Made by a program: the position numbers and the translations under genes
Part shown: positions 17,893-28,126 of the stretch, piece by piece
Layout of the letters: each line of letters starts with the position of its first letter
Position numbering within the stretch: position 1 is the stretch's first letter
Notes under the pieces: generated by a model
Told to the model about the DNA's origin: nothing
Databases searched by the model: none
Seen by the model: only the letters and a program-made list of their open reading frames with translations
Assembly: GCF_000521785.1 (NCBI RefSeq)
Contig: NZ_JALZ01000003.1
Location: 62,001-126,000 of the forward strand
Length of the DNA: 64,000 nucleotides
Origin: Roseivivax halodurans JCM 10272
GTDB lineage: Bacteria; Pseudomonadota; Alphaproteobacteria; Rhodobacterales; Rhodobacteraceae
Direction of reading: 5' to 3'

Positions 17893-19008
17893 TCACTCGT
17901 AGACCGGGTCCCCGGTCGTGGCGAGTTCGGGCCAGTCTGCGATCGCGTTCAGGCCCTGCATCGGCTGCTGGTAGCCCTTGTGGCAGGTGCGGCAGGCGGC
18001 CTTGGGCGCGTCGCCGTGCACCGGGCCGAGCCGGCTTTCGGGATAGACGTCCTTGAGCGGTACGAGGTAGTCGAGGTTGATCTCCTTCACCATCGCGATG
18101 CCGAGACTGTCGGTGGCCCATTGCGGCGTCACCTGCCCGCCGTCGTTGAAGGCGCGGGTGTTGTGACAGAAGGTGCAGTTCACCCCGAGCGAGTTGCTGA
18201 CGTAGTTCATCAGCGAGTAGGTCCGCTCGGCATCCTGCCACGTTGCCGTGTTGGGATCGGTGGGATCGCTGTCGACGTGGCTTTGGAAGTCGTGGACGCC
18301 GATCGGCTGGTCTTCGAGCAGGTAGGTCTCGAGCGCGTCCGAGGGCAGCGAGGTGTATTGCGACTGCATCGTCACGCGGTTCTGCACCGCCCCCCAGCCC
18401 TCCATCGTGTCGCCGAGCGGGGTGATCCTGAACCAGATGTCCGACGGCACGTTCTGGCCGCGGTGGCAGGTGTAGCAGTTCACACCGACCTCGGCGTTGG
18501 ACTGCACGTGCCCGATCCAGGCCTCGTTGATGTTCTGGGTCATCTCGATCATCCGGCGCGAGACGACCTTGGTGTAGAGATTGTCCTCCGCATAGGTCTC
18601 GAGCCCGCCATTGCCGTGGCAATAGGCGCAGCCCTGCTCGGGGGCGACCCACTGGGTGATCCCGAGCATGACCCGGTTGAAGTTGTCCTCCGTCAGCCCG
18701 CCGAGAACCTGGACGTTCTCGTAGATGTCGCGGGCCAGCGGCTCGTCCCCGGTCACCTCGTAGGGCGCCTCGGTGTAGTAATTCGCCAGCGTCGGATCGA
18801 CGTCGGTGACCTCGCCCACGAATTCCACCTGGCTCATGCCGGTGCCGGCGGGGCCGGTCTGCATGGCCTTGGTCGGGGCGGGCTGGCCGAGGCTGACAAG
18901 GGCGGCGGCGACGATGATCGCCGCGCCCGCGACGCCCACCAGGATGGCCGGCCCGTAGATGTCGGCGGGCCTGTCCCGGTTCCAGTCATTGAACCACTTG
19001 GGCAGCAT
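17893..19008 (-). CDS. pufC: Photosynthetic reaction centre tetraheme cytochrome c subunit
   Basis: PufC is the membrane-bound tetraheme cytochrome that re-reduces the special pair of the reaction centre. The 371-residue protein has four CxxCH heme sites (CAYCH near 127, CYTCH, CTFCH, CRTCH). The N-terminal helix (YGPAILVGVAGAAIIVAAALV) has no lipobox cysteine, so the subunit is probably held by an uncleaved signal anchor rather than by lipid as in Blastochloris viridis. It follows pufM by 3 nt and closes pufQBALMC. No pufX-like gene was found. Confidence 0.98.
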   Translation of the reverse strand: MLPKWFNDWNRDRPADIYGPAILVGVAGAAIIVAAALVSLGQPAPTKAMQTGPAGTGMSQVEFVGEVTDVDPTLANYYTEAPYEVTGDEPLARDIYENVQVLGGLTEDNFNRVMLGITQWVAPEQGCAYCHGNGGLETYAEDNLYTKVVSRRMIEMTQNINEAWIGHVQSNAEVGVNCYTCHRGQNVPSDIWFRITPLGDTMEGWGAVQNRVTMQSQYTSLPSDALETYLLEDQPIGVHDFQSHVDSDPTDPNTATWQDAERTYSLMNYVSNSLGVNCTFCHNTRAFNDGGQVTPQWATDSLGIAMVKEINLDYLVPLKDVYPESRLGPVHGDAPKAACRTCHKGYQQPMQGLNAIADWPELATTGDPVYE

Positions 19009-19011
19009 GAC

Positions 19012-20025
19012 TCACTCTCCTCCCTCAGTGACGCCCCGGCCGATGAAGCCCTGGTAGTCGATGCCGTAGGCCTCGTAGCCGTAGGAGCCGTCATAGGCGG
19101 GGGCGAAGTGGTGCTCCTGGGCCCAGACGAACCAGTTGTCGACGACGGTGCCGGTGAGCAGGATGCCGATCCCGCCGGTGATCGGCGTCAGCACCGCGAA
19201 CCACCACGCCCAGCGGTGGATACCTTCCATCGTGGCGTTGAAGCCCATGGTCCAGCGCCAGAAGAGCGCCGCCCGTTCGGACGCGGTCCCGCGGTCGACG
19301 ATCTGTTCGAGCTCGCGGTCGCCGCCGTAGCGGGTGACGGCCAGGATCGTCGCGCCGTGCATCGCGAAGAGCAGCACGGAGCCGTAGAGGAAGACGATCG
19401 AGAGGCAGTGGAACGGGTTGTAGTAGAGGTTGCCGTAGCGGATCGAGAACGCCGTGGTCCAGTCGAGATGCGGGAAGATGCCGTAGGGCACCGCCTCGGA
19501 CCAGGAGCCCATCAGGATCGGGCGGAAGAGGCCGAGCACCAGGAACAGCCAGATCGCCGAGCCGAAGGCCCAGAAGACGTGCTTGCCCATCTTGTGCTGG
19601 GCGGCGAGCTCCCACGAGCGGTACCACCAGGTCATCACCGAAACGAGCAGGAAGAAGCTCGCGATGATGTACCAGCCGCCGTCATAGAGCGGCGGGATCT
19701 TGAGCCCGTATTCGGGGCTCGGCGGTTCGAGCGCGAGCCAGAAGCCCTGCCGGATGAATTCGGGGATCGACCAGTTCACCTGCGCCAGCATGTTGAAGCC
19801 GACGATGTTGAGCGCGATGATGAAGGTCGCCGCCGAGACGAGCCCGGTCCAGCCGAGATAGATCGGCCCGATCTGGGCGTTGCCGAACCAGCCGGCGAGG
19901 TTGGAGAAGAACGGCTCGACGGCGCGTTCCTCCATCATCCTTCCGCTGTCGTCGAGCCCCCATTCCGGGGTGCCAGCGACCTGCGTCTGGGTGAAGATGT
20001 TCTGATATTCGGGTTTCCAAGACAT
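19012..20025 (-). CDS. pufM: Photosynthetic reaction centre M subunit
   Basis: PufM forms, with PufL, the membrane core that binds four bacteriochlorophylls, two bacteriopheophytins, QA and the non-heme iron. The 337-residue protein has five helices; histidines in [12 protein letters not shown] and [11 protein letters not shown] are ligands of a bacteriochlorophyll and the iron, and [18 protein letters not shown] is the conserved QA-side segment. It starts 3 nt after pufL stops and ends 3 nt before pufC starts, indicating tight translational coupling. Confidence 0.98.
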   Translation of the reverse strand: MSWKPEYQNIFTQTQVAGTPEWGLDDSGRMMEERAVEPFFSNLAGWFGNAQIGPIYLGWTGLVSAATFIIALNIVGFNMLAQVNWSIPEFIRQGFWLALEPPSPEYGLKIPPLYDGGWYIIASFFLLVSVMTWWYRSWELAAQHKMGKHVFWAFGSAIWLFLVLGLFRPILMGSWSEAVPYGIFPHLDWTTAFSIRYGNLYYNPFHCLSIVFLYGSVLLFAMHGATILAVTRYGGDRELEQIVDRGTASERAALFWRWTMGFNATMEGIHRWAWWFAVLTPITGGIGILLTGTVVDNWFVWAQEHHFAPAYDGSYGYEAYGIDYQGFIGRGVTEGGE

Positions 20026-20028
20026 GGT

Positions 20029-20886
20029 CTACATCCCTCCCGTCACGAGGGCGCCGGCATTCGGCCCCCAGATCGGCATCTCGAGCCACCAGTTCCACCA
20101 TTCGGGCCAGCCGCGGGTCCAGACGGGCCCCGAGATGATGATGCAGACCGCCGACCAGAACCCGGCATTGAGCGCGAGCAGAAGACCGATGCGGTGGATG
20201 CCGAGCGTGCCCACGGAATAGCCGATGAAGTCGCGGAAGAACGTGTCCTCGTGGTCGGGCGTCTTCATCGCCTCGCCCTTCTCGGGGTTGGCCGCCGAGA
20301 GGATGAGCGCGCCATGCAGCGCGAGCGCGAACGTGGTGGTGAAGAAGAAGGTCACCGCCAGCATGTGCGCCGGGTTGTAGTGGAAGTGCAGGTAGGAATA
20401 GCCGACGTTCGACACCCAGTCGAGATGGCTGAAGATCCCGTAGGGGAAGGCGTGCCCCCAGGCGCCCAGCAGGAGCGGGCGGAAGATCTCGAGCGTGACA
20501 TAGGCGAGGATCGCGAAGCCGAAGGCGAAAGGCACGTGGTAGCCCATGCCGAGCTTGCGGCAGATCTCGACCTCGCGCAGCGCCCAGGAGATGAAGGCGC
20601 CCGTCGCGCAGATCGTGATGACCTGCCAGAGCCCGCCCTCCATCAGAGGCGCGGCGCCGAGCCCGTAACTGAGATCGGGCGGCGGGATGTTGATGAGCCA
20701 GGGGTTGAACGTGCCCTGATGGGCCGCCCCCCAGAATATGAGTATAGTGCCGAGGAGGGCGAAGAAGGCGGTCGTGACCCCGAAGAAGCCCACGTAGAAA
20801 GGGCCCACCCAGAAGTCGAACAGATCGCCGCCGACGAGCGTCCCTCCGCGGACGCGATATTTCTTTTCGAAGCTGAGCAGTGCCAT
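20029..20886 (-). CDS. pufL: Photosynthetic reaction centre L subunit
   Basis: PufL (285 residues) is the partner of PufM and carries the QB site. Typical motifs are the N-terminal [29 protein letters not shown] with special-pair and accessory ligands, [13 protein letters not shown], and [18 protein letters not shown]. The start is the ATG at 20886 that gives this canonical N-terminus, although the frame is open further upstream through the pufA-pufL hairpin. It is separated from pufA by 159 nt containing the strong intercistronic stem-loop, as in Rhodobacter capsulatus. Confidence 0.98.
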   Translation of the reverse strand: MALLSFEKKYRVRGGTLVGGDLFDFWVGPFYVGFFGVTTAFFALLGTILIFWGAAHQGTFNPWLINIPPPDLSYGLGAAPLMEGGLWQVITICATGAFISWALREVEICRKLGMGYHVPFAFGFAILAYVTLEIFRPLLLGAWGHAFPYGIFSHLDWVSNVGYSYLHFHYNPAHMLAVTFFFTTTFALALHGALILSAANPEKGEAMKTPDHEDTFFRDFIGYSVGTLGIHRIGLLLALNAGFWSAVCIIISGPVWTRGWPEWWNWWLEMPIWGPNAGALVTGGM

Positions 20887-20960
20887 CTTCCGTCTCCGCG
20901 TTCTGGCGGCGCGTTCGGTGTTAATCCCCTGGGGTGCCGCCCAATCCTCACGTCCCGTTT

Positions 20961-20998
20961 GCCGCGGGCGGGCGCGGGATACGCCTCCCGCCCGCGGC
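20961..20998 (-). promoter_or_regulatory. pufA-pufL intercistronic mRNA-stabilising hairpin
   Basis: A perfect 12-bp GC stem (20961-20972 with 20987-20998) with a 14-nt loop lies between pufA and pufL. In Rhodobacter capsulatus the hairpin in this position slows 3'-5' decay of the pufBA segment and gives the excess of LH1 over reaction centre. A second smaller GGGCCC stem is at 21019-21034. Confidence 0.85.
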
Positions 20999-21045
20999 CT
21001 GTGCAATCGACGAAGCGTGGGCCCCGCGGGCCCCGCCGGTCCCGA

Positions 21046-21207
21046 TCAGCCTGCGCCACCTGCGGCGGCGGCCGTCTCGAACCAGTTCACGCCGTTCGAC
21101 AGAACGACGAGGTGGATCATGACGGCGAGCAGGAAGAGGAACACGCCCTGCGCCACGAACACGCGGCGCGGGTCGAAAATGAGCCAGATCTTGTAGAACT
21201 TTGCCAT
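21046..21207 (-). CDS. pufA: Light-harvesting 1 alpha polypeptide
   Basis: A 53-residue single-helix protein, [20 protein letters not shown] at its start, with the bacteriochlorophyll-binding histidine in [10 protein letters not shown] near residue 32. N-terminal cytoplasmic amphipathic segment, one membrane helix and a short alanine/glycine-rich tail are standard for LH1 alpha. It begins 10 nt after pufB stops, with a GGAGCGGGAA ribosome site, and is followed by the intercistronic hairpin before pufL. Confidence 0.97.
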   Translation of the reverse strand: MAKFYKIWLIFDPRRVFVAQGVFLFLLAVMIHLVVLSNGVNWFETAAAAGGAG

Positions 21208-21217
21208 TTCCCGCTCC

Positions 21218-21367
21218 TCAGAACCACGGGCGCCAGATGAAGGTGGCCAAGTGAGCCACCACTGCGACCGCCGAGAACAGCCAGAGGCCGCTCATGTAGA
21301 CGGAATGCAGTTCCTGCGCCTGCTCGTCGGTGAGACCTGTGAAGGACAGGTCGGTCGGATCAGCCAT
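21218..21367 (-). CDS. pufB: Light-harvesting 1 beta polypeptide
   Basis: A 49-residue LH1 beta subunit. The acidic N-terminal part ([19 protein letters not shown]) is followed by one helix and the bacteriochlorophyll-ligand histidine in [16 protein letters not shown], which closes with the WRPWF signature. A strong GGAGGAAA ribosome site precedes the ATG. It forms the ring antenna with PufA around the reaction centre. Confidence 0.97.
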   Translation of the reverse strand: MADPTDLSFTGLTDEQAQELHSVYMSGLWLFSAVAVVAHLATFIWRPWF

Positions 21368-21394
21368 GAACTTTCCTCCGGAACGTTATGCTGA

Positions 21395-21459
21395 CGCCGC
21401 GAAGCCCTCGCGGCCGGGTCCCTCGGGGCGGTATGCCCTCCGGGCTGTCCGCCCCCGAG
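21395..21459 (-). promoter_or_regulatory. Hairpins in the pufQ-pufB gap
   Basis: The 122-nt space between pufQ and pufB can form a 10-bp stem with one bulge (21422-21431 with 21449-21459) and a 6-bp stem (about 21395-21411). In Rhodobacter, processing between pufQ and pufB creates the stable pufBA message; these structures may mark the 5' end of that message. Confidence 0.5.
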
Positions 21460-21489
21460 CCAGGGACGGGCATTTCGGTCACTCGGCGC

Positions 21490-21714
21490 TCAGGCCGAGA
21501 AAAGGATCGGCGTGATCCGGTCGGCCTCGGCCCAGGCGCGGGCCAGCGGCCCGTGCAGGTTGAGCGTCTGCTTCTGGAACACGTCGAGCAGCCAGCCGCC
21601 GGTGACGAAGGGGATCGCCAGCACGAAGATCAGGCTGAAATAGAACACGAATTCGGCGCCCCGCTTGGTCGCGTGCGCGCGGCGGCGCGGCATGTCGCTG
21701 GTGAAGTCGGTCAT
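21490..21714 (-). CDS. pufQ: PufQ protein
   Basis: A 74-residue protein with one hydrophobic helix in the middle ([19 protein letters not shown]) and basic N-terminal residues [11 protein letters not shown], matching the PufQ family in length and layout. PufQ is reported to influence bacteriochlorophyll/coproporphyrin flow in Rhodobacter, possibly as a pigment carrier or regulator; the mechanism is unsettled. The ATG overlaps the bchZ stop by 4 nt, which ties puf expression to the bch operon, in addition to any puf promoter inside bchZ. Confidence 0.92.
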   Translation of the reverse strand: MTDFTSDMPRRRAHATKRGAEFVFYFSLIFVLAIPFVTGGWLLDVFQKQTLNLHGPLARAWAEADRITPILFSA

Positions 21715-23177
21715 CGGGAAACTCCTCCCTGGCTTGGGTCGAGGGCTTGCACGGTTTCGAGCACGACGCGCTCGGCCCCTTCTTTCAGCGCGGCCGCCTC
21801 GGCGGCGTCGCGCAATTCCTTGGCGGCGGAAATCCGGGTCAGGACCGGGTGGCGCGCGACGATGGCGTCGAGCGCCGCCTGCGCGTCCGCGTCCCACGGG
21901 AAGTCCCGGCGCATCGGCGTCGGCGTGGCCGCGCCGGCGTCCATCGCCGAGCCGAGCGGCAGGATGTGGAAGAGCGCGTCGAAGAGCCCGTTGCACACCT
22001 CCTGCAGAAGATACGTCGCCCCCGCGTAGCCCATGAAGGGCGTGCCGGTATGCCGGCGGATCGCGGCGCCGGGAAAGCTCGCCGGGATGAAGGCGGGCTG
22101 GGGTCCGTGGCCGCGCTTGGCCTCGGCGAGGTACATCTTCTCGTTGATCGAGCCGAGCACCACGATGGGGCGTTCCTGCGCGATCATGCTGCGCACCGCG
22201 TCGTTGTCGGTCTTCTTGCCGGCGACGCGCGCCACGGCGAAGGCGCAGGGCAGCCCGAGATCGCTCTCGAGGTAGTTGCGGATGCCGCGGGCATAGGTCT
22301 CGTTCGCGACGATCCCGAAGGAGGCGGTCGCGAAGAAATCCTGCGTGACCGAACGCCAGAGATCCCAGACGGGCTTCAGCGTCGAATGCTTCTCGCGCTC
22401 GATGAAGGGCTCGGGATCGAGGCCGGTGAGTTCGCCCAGCTTGCGCAGGAAGCGCGTGGTGCTCTCCATCCCGATCGGCGCCTGCAGATAGGGCTTGCCG
22501 AGGCATTCCGCGAGGCCGCGGCCGAATTCGCGGTACATGCAGACATTGACGTCGGCATTCACGAGGTTGCGCATCTCGGCGAGATGGCTGCCGAGCGGCA
22601 TGACCATGTTCACCTCGGCGCCGATCCCCTCGATCAGGCGGCGGATCTCGGCGAGGTCCGAGGGCATGTTGTAGGTGCCGTACATCGGCCCGAGAATGTT
22701 GACGCGCGGGGCCGCGCCCTTCTCGCGCTTCTTCTCGGGCGGCATCCTTCCCTTGGTCATGCCGAACTCGGTGAAGATCCAGGTCATCGCCCGGTCGGCG
22801 GCCTCCCACTGGTCCTCGTCGATGGTCCGCGGCAGGAAGCGTTGCAGATTGGTGCCCTCGGGCGTGACGCCCCCGCCGATCATCTCGGCGATGGATCCCG
22901 TGACGACGACCGCCGGCAGCGCCGGATCGAGCGTGCCCCAGGCCCGCTTCATCGCGCCCTCGGTGCCGTCGCGGCCAAGCTCCTCCTCGCCGAGCCCGGT
23001 CACCACGATGGGCAGCTCGTGCGGCGGCAGCGCATCGGTGTAGTGCAGCACGCTCGTCACCGGCAGGTTCTCGCAGCCGACGGGCCCGTCGATGACGACC
23101 TGCAGGCCCTTCACCGCGCAGAAGGCGTAGACCGCCCCCCAGTAGCCCCCGGCCCGGTCATGATCCTGGATCAGCAT
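21711..23177 (-). CDS. bchZ: Chlorophyllide a reductase subunit Z
   Basis: BchZ (488 residues) is one of the two MoFe-protein-like subunits of chlorophyllide a oxidoreductase, which reduces ring B of the pigment precursor using electrons from BchX. The N-terminal motif [13 protein letters not shown] holds a cysteine expected to bind the shared Fe-S cluster, with [11 protein letters not shown] downstream. The ATG at 23177 is preceded by GGGAGGG just after a copy of the dispersed AAGAAGAAG element. The stop overlaps the pufQ start by 4 nt. Confidence 0.96.
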   Translation of the reverse strand: MLIQDHDRAGGYWGAVYAFCAVKGLQVVIDGPVGCENLPVTSVLHYTDALPPHELPIVVTGLGEEELGRDGTEGAMKRAWGTLDPALPAVVVTGSIAEMIGGGVTPEGTNLQRFLPRTIDEDQWEAADRAMTWIFTEFGMTKGRMPPEKKREKGAAPRVNILGPMYGTYNMPSDLAEIRRLIEGIGAEVNMVMPLGSHLAEMRNLVNADVNVCMYREFGRGLAECLGKPYLQAPIGMESTTRFLRKLGELTGLDPEPFIEREKHSTLKPVWDLWRSVTQDFFATASFGIVANETYARGIRNYLESDLGLPCAFAVARVAGKKTDNDAVRSMIAQERPIVVLGSINEKMYLAEAKRGHGPQPAFIPASFPGAAIRRHTGTPFMGYAGATYLLQEVCNGLFDALFHILPLGSAMDAGAATPTPMRRDFPWDADAQAALDAIVARHPVLTRISAAKELRDAAEAAALKEGAERVVLETVQALDPSQGGVSR

Positions 23178-23193
23178 GGGGTGCCCTCCCGTG

Positions 23194-23242
23194 CTTCTTC
23201 TTGACGAAAATACTCCGGGGGAGTCGTCGCCCCGGCGACGAC
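23194..23242 (-). repeat. Dispersed hairpin/AAGAAGAAG element between bchY and bchZ
   Basis: Read on the minus strand, a 9-bp stem (23223-23231 with 23234-23242) is followed by GGAGTATTTTCGTCAAGAAGAAG and then, after 3 nt, the bchZ ribosome site. Same orientation as both flanking genes. Confidence 0.85.
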
Positions 23243-23286
23243 GGGGGCAGCGCCCCCGGCCTTCCCGCATGTCACCCGCGCGCCCA

Positions 23287-24852
23287 TCAGATCATCTCCT
23301 GCGCTTTGCGGGCCTTCTCGGCCTTTTCGAGCTTCTTGAGGTTCTGGCGGCGGTAATCCTCGCGCACGTTCGGGGTCTTCTCCCAGACGCCCGCGGTGTC
23401 GCCCGCGCCGACCCCCTCGAAGAAGCCGCGCATCCGGTCCATGCGGTCCCTGCCCGCCATCGCGGCATTCACCACCTCGGCGAGCGAGCCCGCTCCGGCG
23501 GCGCCCATCAGCGGCCGCGCCGAGATGAGGTTGGTGAAATAGAGCGCCGGCAGGCCCCGTTCCTTGGCCGCCTGCACCACCGGCGTCGTGCCGATGGCGA
23601 GGTCCGGCCCGAATTCCTCCATCGCGGCGAGGTCGTCCTCGAGCGAGGCGCGGAACTTGACCCGGGCGCCCTTCGCCTCGAGCCAGGCCGCATCCTCCTC
23701 GGCAAAGCGCGTCTTCGGGCATGCGGTGCCGACATACGGGATCTCGGCGCCGCTCTCGATCAGCAGACGCGCGACCAGAAGCTCCGAGCCTTCGTAGCCC
23801 GAAAGCGTGATCCGGCCCGACACCGGGGCCCCGGCGAGCGCCGCCTCGATCCCCGGCAGCGCGGCGTTCTGCGCCGCGGCCACCTTGTCCGCCGAAAGCC
23901 CGAAGGCCACGCCGATCGACGCCAGCCACGCCGCGGTCCCCTCGACGCCGACGGGCGCCGAGCCGATGGCGGGCCGCCCCGCGCTTTCGAAGACCCGCAA
24001 GGCGGCTGTGTAGAACGGATGGATCGCCGCCACCGCGCCACAATCGAGCGCGGAATAGAGCTCGCGCCATTCGCGGCAGGGCACCACCGGCCCCACGGCA
24101 AGGCCGAGCGGCGCCAGAAGACCGCCGATCGTCATCGGATCGGCCGGAAACATCTCGCCCAGAAGGGTCACGGTCGGCCGGTCGGTCACGCGCGCATCCG
24201 GAGCGGCCACGGGGCCCGCCTCGATTTCGGCGCGGGCATAATCGAGCATCGCTCCCGCCAGCACGTCCTTGGCCTCGGCATGGGTCGGGATCCCGAAGCC
24301 CGGTACGTCGATCCCGACGATCCGCACCCCGTCGATCTCCTTCGGCAGAAGCCGCAGCGGCACGCCCGAGGCGGTCGGAACGCAGAGATTGGTGACGACG
24401 ACCGCGTCGTAGCGATCCGGATCGGCGATCTCGTGGACCGCGTCGCGGATGTCCTCGAAGAGCTTGCCCGTCACCAGCGTCTCGGACGAGAACGGCACGT
24501 ATCCGACCGAGCGCCGCGCGCCGTAGAAGTGCGAGACGAAGGTGAGCCCGTAGACACAGCAGGCCGAGCCCGAGAGCACCGTCGCGACCCGCTTCATGCG
24601 CAGCCCGACACGGAGCGAGCCGAAGGCCGGGCACATCGATTGCGGCTTGTCGTGGGGGCCTTGCGGGTAATCCTCGGCATAGCGGTCGAGCAGCTCCGAC
24701 TGGCCGGCCTCGCGCGCCGCCTTGTCGAACTCCGCGCCCGAATGACAGCCGAGCCCGTCCGCGCCGCCCGCAGGCACATCGGCGCCAGGCTCCGCCTCGG
24801 AGCGGATCACCTCCGCCGCGCCGGCCTCGTCATATGTCGCTTCCTTGGTCAA
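23287..24852 (-). CDS. bchY: Chlorophyllide a reductase subunit Y
   Basis: BchY pairs with BchZ to form the catalytic component of chlorophyllide a reductase. Cysteines in [23 protein letters not shown] and GTACPKTRF fit Fe-S cluster ligands of this nitrogenase-like family; EMFPADP and [13 protein letters not shown] are further subunit motifs. No ATG lies near the expected N-terminus. I chose the TTG at 24852 ([11 protein letters not shown]) behind AGGGGG, giving 521 residues. An in-frame ATG at 24921 would translate through the repeat element and add a 23-residue tail, which is unlikely to be native. The bchX-bchY-bchZ order is standard. Confidence 0.93.
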   Translation of the reverse strand: MTKEATYDEAGAAEVIRSEAEPGADVPAGGADGLGCHSGAEFDKAAREAGQSELLDRYAEDYPQGPHDKPQSMCPAFGSLRVGLRMKRVATVLSGSACCVYGLTFVSHFYGARRSVGYVPFSSETLVTGKLFEDIRDAVHEIADPDRYDAVVVTNLCVPTASGVPLRLLPKEIDGVRIVGIDVPGFGIPTHAEAKDVLAGAMLDYARAEIEAGPVAAPDARVTDRPTVTLLGEMFPADPMTIGGLLAPLGLAVGPVVPCREWRELYSALDCGAVAAIHPFYTAALRVFESAGRPAIGSAPVGVEGTAAWLASIGVAFGLSADKVAAAQNAALPGIEAALAGAPVSGRITLSGYEGSELLVARLLIESGAEIPYVGTACPKTRFAEEDAAWLEAKGARVKFRASLEDDLAAMEEFGPDLAIGTTPVVQAAKERGLPALYFTNLISARPLMGAAGAGSLAEVVNAAMAGRDRMDRMRGFFEGVGAGDTAGVWEKTPNVREDYRRQNLKKLEKAEKARKAQEMI

Positions 24853-24864
24853 GACGCCCCCTGG

Positions 24865-24911
24865 CTTCTTCTTGGCGAAAATACTCCGGGGGTCCGGGGG
24901 CTGGCCCCCGG
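24865..24911 (-). repeat. Dispersed hairpin/AAGAAGAAG element between bchX and bchY
   Basis: On the minus strand a 7-bp stem (24894-24900 with 24905-24911) precedes GGAGTATTTTCGCCAAGAAGAAG; the bchY ribosome site follows directly. The reading frame of bchY stays open through the element. Confidence 0.85.
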
Positions 24912-24926
24912 TCCCGGACATGGAAA

Positions 24927-25928
24927 TCAGACCTCGTCGTAGATCACCTCGAGCGAGGCCTTGGGCGCGGCGTATTTGCCGCGCATGTCGGCATCGGTGG
25001 CAGGCTCGAGCGTGACGCCCGCGCCGGTGTCCGATCCGTCGAAGAGATCGAGCAGCCCGTCCTGGTCGAGCGGGGCGGGCCGTACCGGCGGCGCGCCCGC
25101 GACCGCCTCGGCCAGGCCGGCGAAGAGCGCGCCCCATTGCGACTGGGCGGTGCCGACGATCTGGTAATTCGCGGATTTCTTGCGCAGGTCGTCGTCCTGC
25201 GGGATCGCCGCCAGAACCGGGATGTCGACCGCCTCGGCAAAGGCCTGCGCCTCGCCCGAGCCGTCGTCCTTGTTGATGACCAGCCCCGCGACGCCCACGT
25301 TGCCGCCGAGCTTGCGGAAATATTCCACCGCCGAGCAGACGTTGTTGGCCACGTAGAGAGACTGCAGGTCGTTCGAGCCGACCAGGATCACCTTCTGCGC
25401 CATGTCGCGGGCGATCGGCAGGCCGAAGCCGCCGCAGACCACGTCGCCGAGGAAGTCCAAGAGGACGTAGTCGAAATCCCAGTCGTGGAAGCCGAGCTTC
25501 TCGAGCAGCTCGAAGCCGTGGATGATCCCGCGCCCGCCGCAGCCGCGGCCGACTTCGGGGCCCCCGAGCTCCATCGCGAAGACGCCGCCGCGCTTGAAGC
25601 AGACGTCGCCGATCTTCACTTCCTCGCCGGCGAGCTTCTTCTTGGTGGAGGTCTCGATGATGGTCGGGCAGGCCTTGCCGCCGAAGAGCAGCGAGGTCGT
25701 GTCCGATTTCGGATCGCAGCCGATCAGCAGCACGCGCTTGCCCTGCTCGGCCATCATGTGGCTGAGATTGGCGAGCGTGAAGGACTTGCCGATGCCGCCC
25801 TTGCCGTAGATGGCGATGATCTGGGTCTTCTTCGTGGCCTCCTGCGGGATCACGTCCGCAAGGTCCTCGTGCGCCTCGTCGCGCAGGCGGCGGTCGAAGT
25901 CCTTCAGGTTCGGGACGTCGTCCTTCAT
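24927..25928 (-). CDS. bchX: Chlorophyllide a reductase iron protein
   Basis: BchX (333 residues) is the NifH-like ATPase that passes electrons to BchYZ. The P-loop is [15 protein letters not shown] near residue 40; the two cluster-ligand cysteines are expected in GRGCGGRGI and [12 protein letters not shown], and [15 protein letters not shown] is the conserved switch-like segment. The start ATG at 25928 overlaps the bchC stop by 4 nt. The frame extends upstream only as shifted bchC sequence. It belongs to crtEF-bchCXYZ-puf. Confidence 0.97.
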   Translation of the reverse strand: MKDDVPNLKDFDRRLRDEAHEDLADVIPQEATKKTQIIAIYGKGGIGKSFTLANLSHMMAEQGKRVLLIGCDPKSDTTSLLFGGKACPTIIETSTKKKLAGEEVKIGDVCFKRGGVFAMELGGPEVGRGCGGRGIIHGFELLEKLGFHDWDFDYVLLDFLGDVVCGGFGLPIARDMAQKVILVGSNDLQSLYVANNVCSAVEYFRKLGGNVGVAGLVINKDDGSGEAQAFAEAVDIPVLAAIPQDDDLRKKSANYQIVGTAQSQWGALFAGLAEAVAGAPPVRPAPLDQDGLLDLFDGSDTGAGVTLEPATDADMRGKYAAPKASLEVIYDEV

Positions 25929-26866
25929 GCCGTATCCTTCCAGTCGAGTATCATCTTGAGGCAGGCGGGGTCGCCGAAGGCCGTCTCGTAGGCCTCGGGC
26001 GCCGCCGCGGCGGGCCGCGTGTGGGTGACGAGACCGGCGAGCGAGAGCGCTCCGGTCTCGATGAGTGCGCGTGTCGCGACGAGGTCGCCCGGCGTCCATT
26101 CGGCGGCGATGCGGATGCGCGCCTCCTTCATGAAGGCGGGCGCGAAGGCGAAATCGATGCGGTCCTTGTAGAAGCCGGCGAGCACCAGCTCTCCGCCCTT
26201 GGCGAGGCGGCCGACGAGGGCGTCGAGCAGGCCCGAATCGCCCGAGGCGTCGAAGATCGTGCCGTAGTCGCGGCGGGGATCGTCATCGGGGTGCAGGACC
26301 GGGTAGCCGGCCGCGCCGGTCTGTCTGCCGGGGTCGATCTCCCACACGGTGGGAGCCTCGCCGCCGGCGGCGATCGTAAGGCGCGCCAGCAGCCGTCCGA
26401 GAACGCCGTGGCCGACGATCAGCTCGGGCAGGTCCGCCCGGAGCCCGGCGATAGCGTGGCGCGCGGTGGCGGCGAGCGCGAGGAGCGCGCCGTCACGGCC
26501 CATGGCGGCGTCGATCGGGGTGACGCGGGAGGCTTTCGTGACGATCCGGGAGGCCGCGCCGCCGAAGAGACCGTGCGCGCCGTCGTAGCAGTTCGCGCCG
26601 GGGACGAAGACGTGGGTGCCGGGGGTGAGGCGCGCCTCGGGTCCGGCCTCGACCACCTCGCCGGCGGCCTCGTAACCGGGCACGAGCGGGTAGCCCATGC
26701 CGGGGAACGGGGGCATCTCGCCGGTCCAGAAGAGCTTCTCGGTGCCGGTGGAGATGCCGGAATGGTGGATGTCGACGACGATGTCCTCGGGACCCGGATC
26801 CGTGAGGGAGAGGTCCGCGAGGCAAAGCTCGCGCGGGTTCTGCAGAAGCACGGCGTGTGTGTGCAT
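25925..26866 (-). CDS. bchC: 3-hydroxyethyl bacteriochlorophyllide a dehydrogenase
   Basis: BchC (313 residues) oxidises the 3-hydroxyethyl side chain to the acetyl group of bacteriochlorophyllide a. It is a medium-chain dehydrogenase relative with [19 protein letters not shown] near residue 35 and a [12 protein letters not shown] segment. The ATG at 26866 lies 40 nt from the nearest of three TGT-N12-ACA operators and a sigma70-like promoter, so bchC has its own regulated promoter inside the crtEF-bch superoperon. The stop overlaps the bchX start by 4 nt. Confidence 0.96.
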   Translation of the reverse strand: MHTHAVLLQNPRELCLADLSLTDPGPEDIVVDIHHSGISTGTEKLFWTGEMPPFPGMGYPLVPGYEAAGEVVEAGPEARLTPGTHVFVPGANCYDGAHGLFGGAASRIVTKASRVTPIDAAMGRDGALLALAATARHAIAGLRADLPELIVGHGVLGRLLARLTIAAGGEAPTVWEIDPGRQTGAAGYPVLHPDDDPRRDYGTIFDASGDSGLLDALVGRLAKGGELVLAGFYKDRIDFAFAPAFMKEARIRIAAEWTPGDLVATRALIETGALSLAGLVTHTRPAAAAPEAYETAFGDPACLKMILDWKDTA

Positions 26867-26906
26867 GCGACCCTCCCGATCTCCTGGCCGACTGCTTCGC
26901 GGAAGC

Positions 26907-26974
26907 TGTCTAGCTAGGTTTACATCACACTGTCAGATTACTCTTACATATCGCTCTGTCAACGATTCTGGACA
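26907..26974 (-). promoter_or_regulatory. bchC promoter with three PpsR/CrtJ boxes
   Basis: Three exact TGT-N12-ACA palindromes lie at 26907-26924, 26931-26948 and 26957-26974, with 6 and 8 nt between them. On the minus strand TTGACA (26957-26962) and TAATCT (26935-26940) form a sigma70-like promoter with a 16-nt spacer; the second and third boxes overlap its -10 and -35. PpsR/CrtJ is the known aerobic repressor binding this motif at bchC in Rhodobacter. Confidence 0.88.
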
Positions 26975-27001
26975 GAGGGTGCTTTGAGGGCTTCGGACGC
27001 G

Positions 27002-28126
27002 TCACTCGCGATGGGCGAGCAGGACGCGGGTCACGAAGGGTCTGTGCGGGCGCGGCGTGCTGATCCGGGTGAAGCCGGCCTTGCGGCAGAGGGCGGCGAT
27101 CTGCTCCGCGGAGCGGACGGTGCCGGTGCGCATCGCCATCGTGTAGAGCGCGTAATAGACGTCCCCCGCCCGGTCGGGACGCGCGCCGCCCGACATCGGT
27201 TCGGAGACGAGAAGCTTTCCGCCCGGGGGAAGCGCGTCGTGGACGCGGGCCAGGAGCGCGCGCACGGTCTCGTCCCGATGGTCGTAGAGCACCCGGATCA
27301 GGGAGATCGCGTCGGCGCCGTTTGGAAGGTCGTCGTCCCGGAAGGAGCCGGGTGTGCAGGCGATCCGGGACGCGACGGGACTGCGGGACAGGCGATCCTG
27401 CGCGGCATCCACCACCTGCGGCAGGTCGAGGAGCGTGACCCTGAGCTCCGGATGCCGGTCCGCGGCGGCCTCGGCGAAGACGCCGGTGCCGCCCCCGACA
27501 TCGAGGAGGTGGCGGACGCCCTTGAGAGGCGCCGCGGCGAGCGTGTCCTCGGCCACGAGGCGCTGGCTTTCGGCCATGAGATGCGAGTACCGGCGAGCGA
27601 GCGCAGGATCCTCGGCCCGTCCCGCGCCGAAGACGTAGGGCCAGACATGGGCGAGCTCGGTCTCGGTCTCGCCGCGCAGGAAGGCGACCGGGTCGGCGAG
27701 ATCGCGGTAGAGCACGTCGTGATGGGCGATCATGTCCTCAAGCCCCGGCACCGAGATCAGCGCGGCGCCGCGGGGCGTGAGGTCGAAGCGCCCGTCGCGG
27801 CGGCGGCGCAGGAGGTTCAGCGCGGCGCCGGCCTGAAGAAGGCGCTGCATCCGGTCGGCCGGAATGCCGGTGGCCGCGCCGAGGGTGGCGGCGTCCTCGG
27901 GCGCGTTGGCCAGACGGTGGCAGATGCGCAGCTCGACGAGGGCGGCGAGGACCTGACTGGCGACGAAGCCCTGGACGAGGTCGAAGAGCGCCTCGCCCTC
28001 GCGGCGCACGAAGGGCCGTGTCAGGGGGAAACGCGCGGCAAAGGACTGGAATCGCGCGGATGAGACGAGATCGAGAAACCGGCCGCGCAGACCCTGCCGG
28101 GGCGCGAGATCGGCCGGGGCGGCCAT
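27002..28126 (-). CDS. crtF: Demethylspheroidene (hydroxyneurosporene) O-methyltransferase
   Basis: CrtF (374 residues) methylates the 1-hydroxyl of acyclic carotenoids using SAM, giving the methoxy group of spheroidene. It has an N-terminal dimerisation helix region and a Rossmann SAM site with [14 protein letters not shown] near residue 200 followed by [11 protein letters not shown], and the late SEPMSGG motif. The ATG overlaps the crtE stop by 1 nt (TGATG). It is followed by the regulated bchC promoter, and transcripts from crtE are likely to read through into bch and puf. Confidence 0.95.
   Translation of the reverse strand: MAAPADLAPRQGLRGRFLDLVSSARFQSFAARFPLTRPFVRREGEALFDLVQGFVASQVLAALVELRICHRLANAPEDAATLGAATGIPADRMQRLLQAGAALNLLRRRRDGRFDLTPRGAALISVPGLEDMIAHHDVLYRDLADPVAFLRGETETELAHVWPYVFGAGRAEDPALARRYSHLMAESQRLVAEDTLAAAPLKGVRHLLDVGGGTGVFAEAAADRHPELRVTLLDLPQVVDAAQDRLSRSPVASRIACTPGSFRDDDLPNGADAISLIRVLYDHRDETVRALLARVHDALPPGGKLLVSEPMSGGARPDRAGDVYYALYTMAMRTGTVRSAEQIAALCRKAGFTRISTPRPHRPFVTRVLLAHRE

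Noticed and set aside
24852-24921. Repeat-encoded N-terminal extension of BchY as a real domain
   Set aside because: The extension is just the translated dispersed element; the same sequence elsewhere is non-coding.
25630-25650. CTTCTTCTTGG in bchX as another repeat copy
   Set aside because: It lies in conserved bchX coding sequence (lysine-rich KKKLAGEE) and lacks the GGAGTATTTT part and hairpin.
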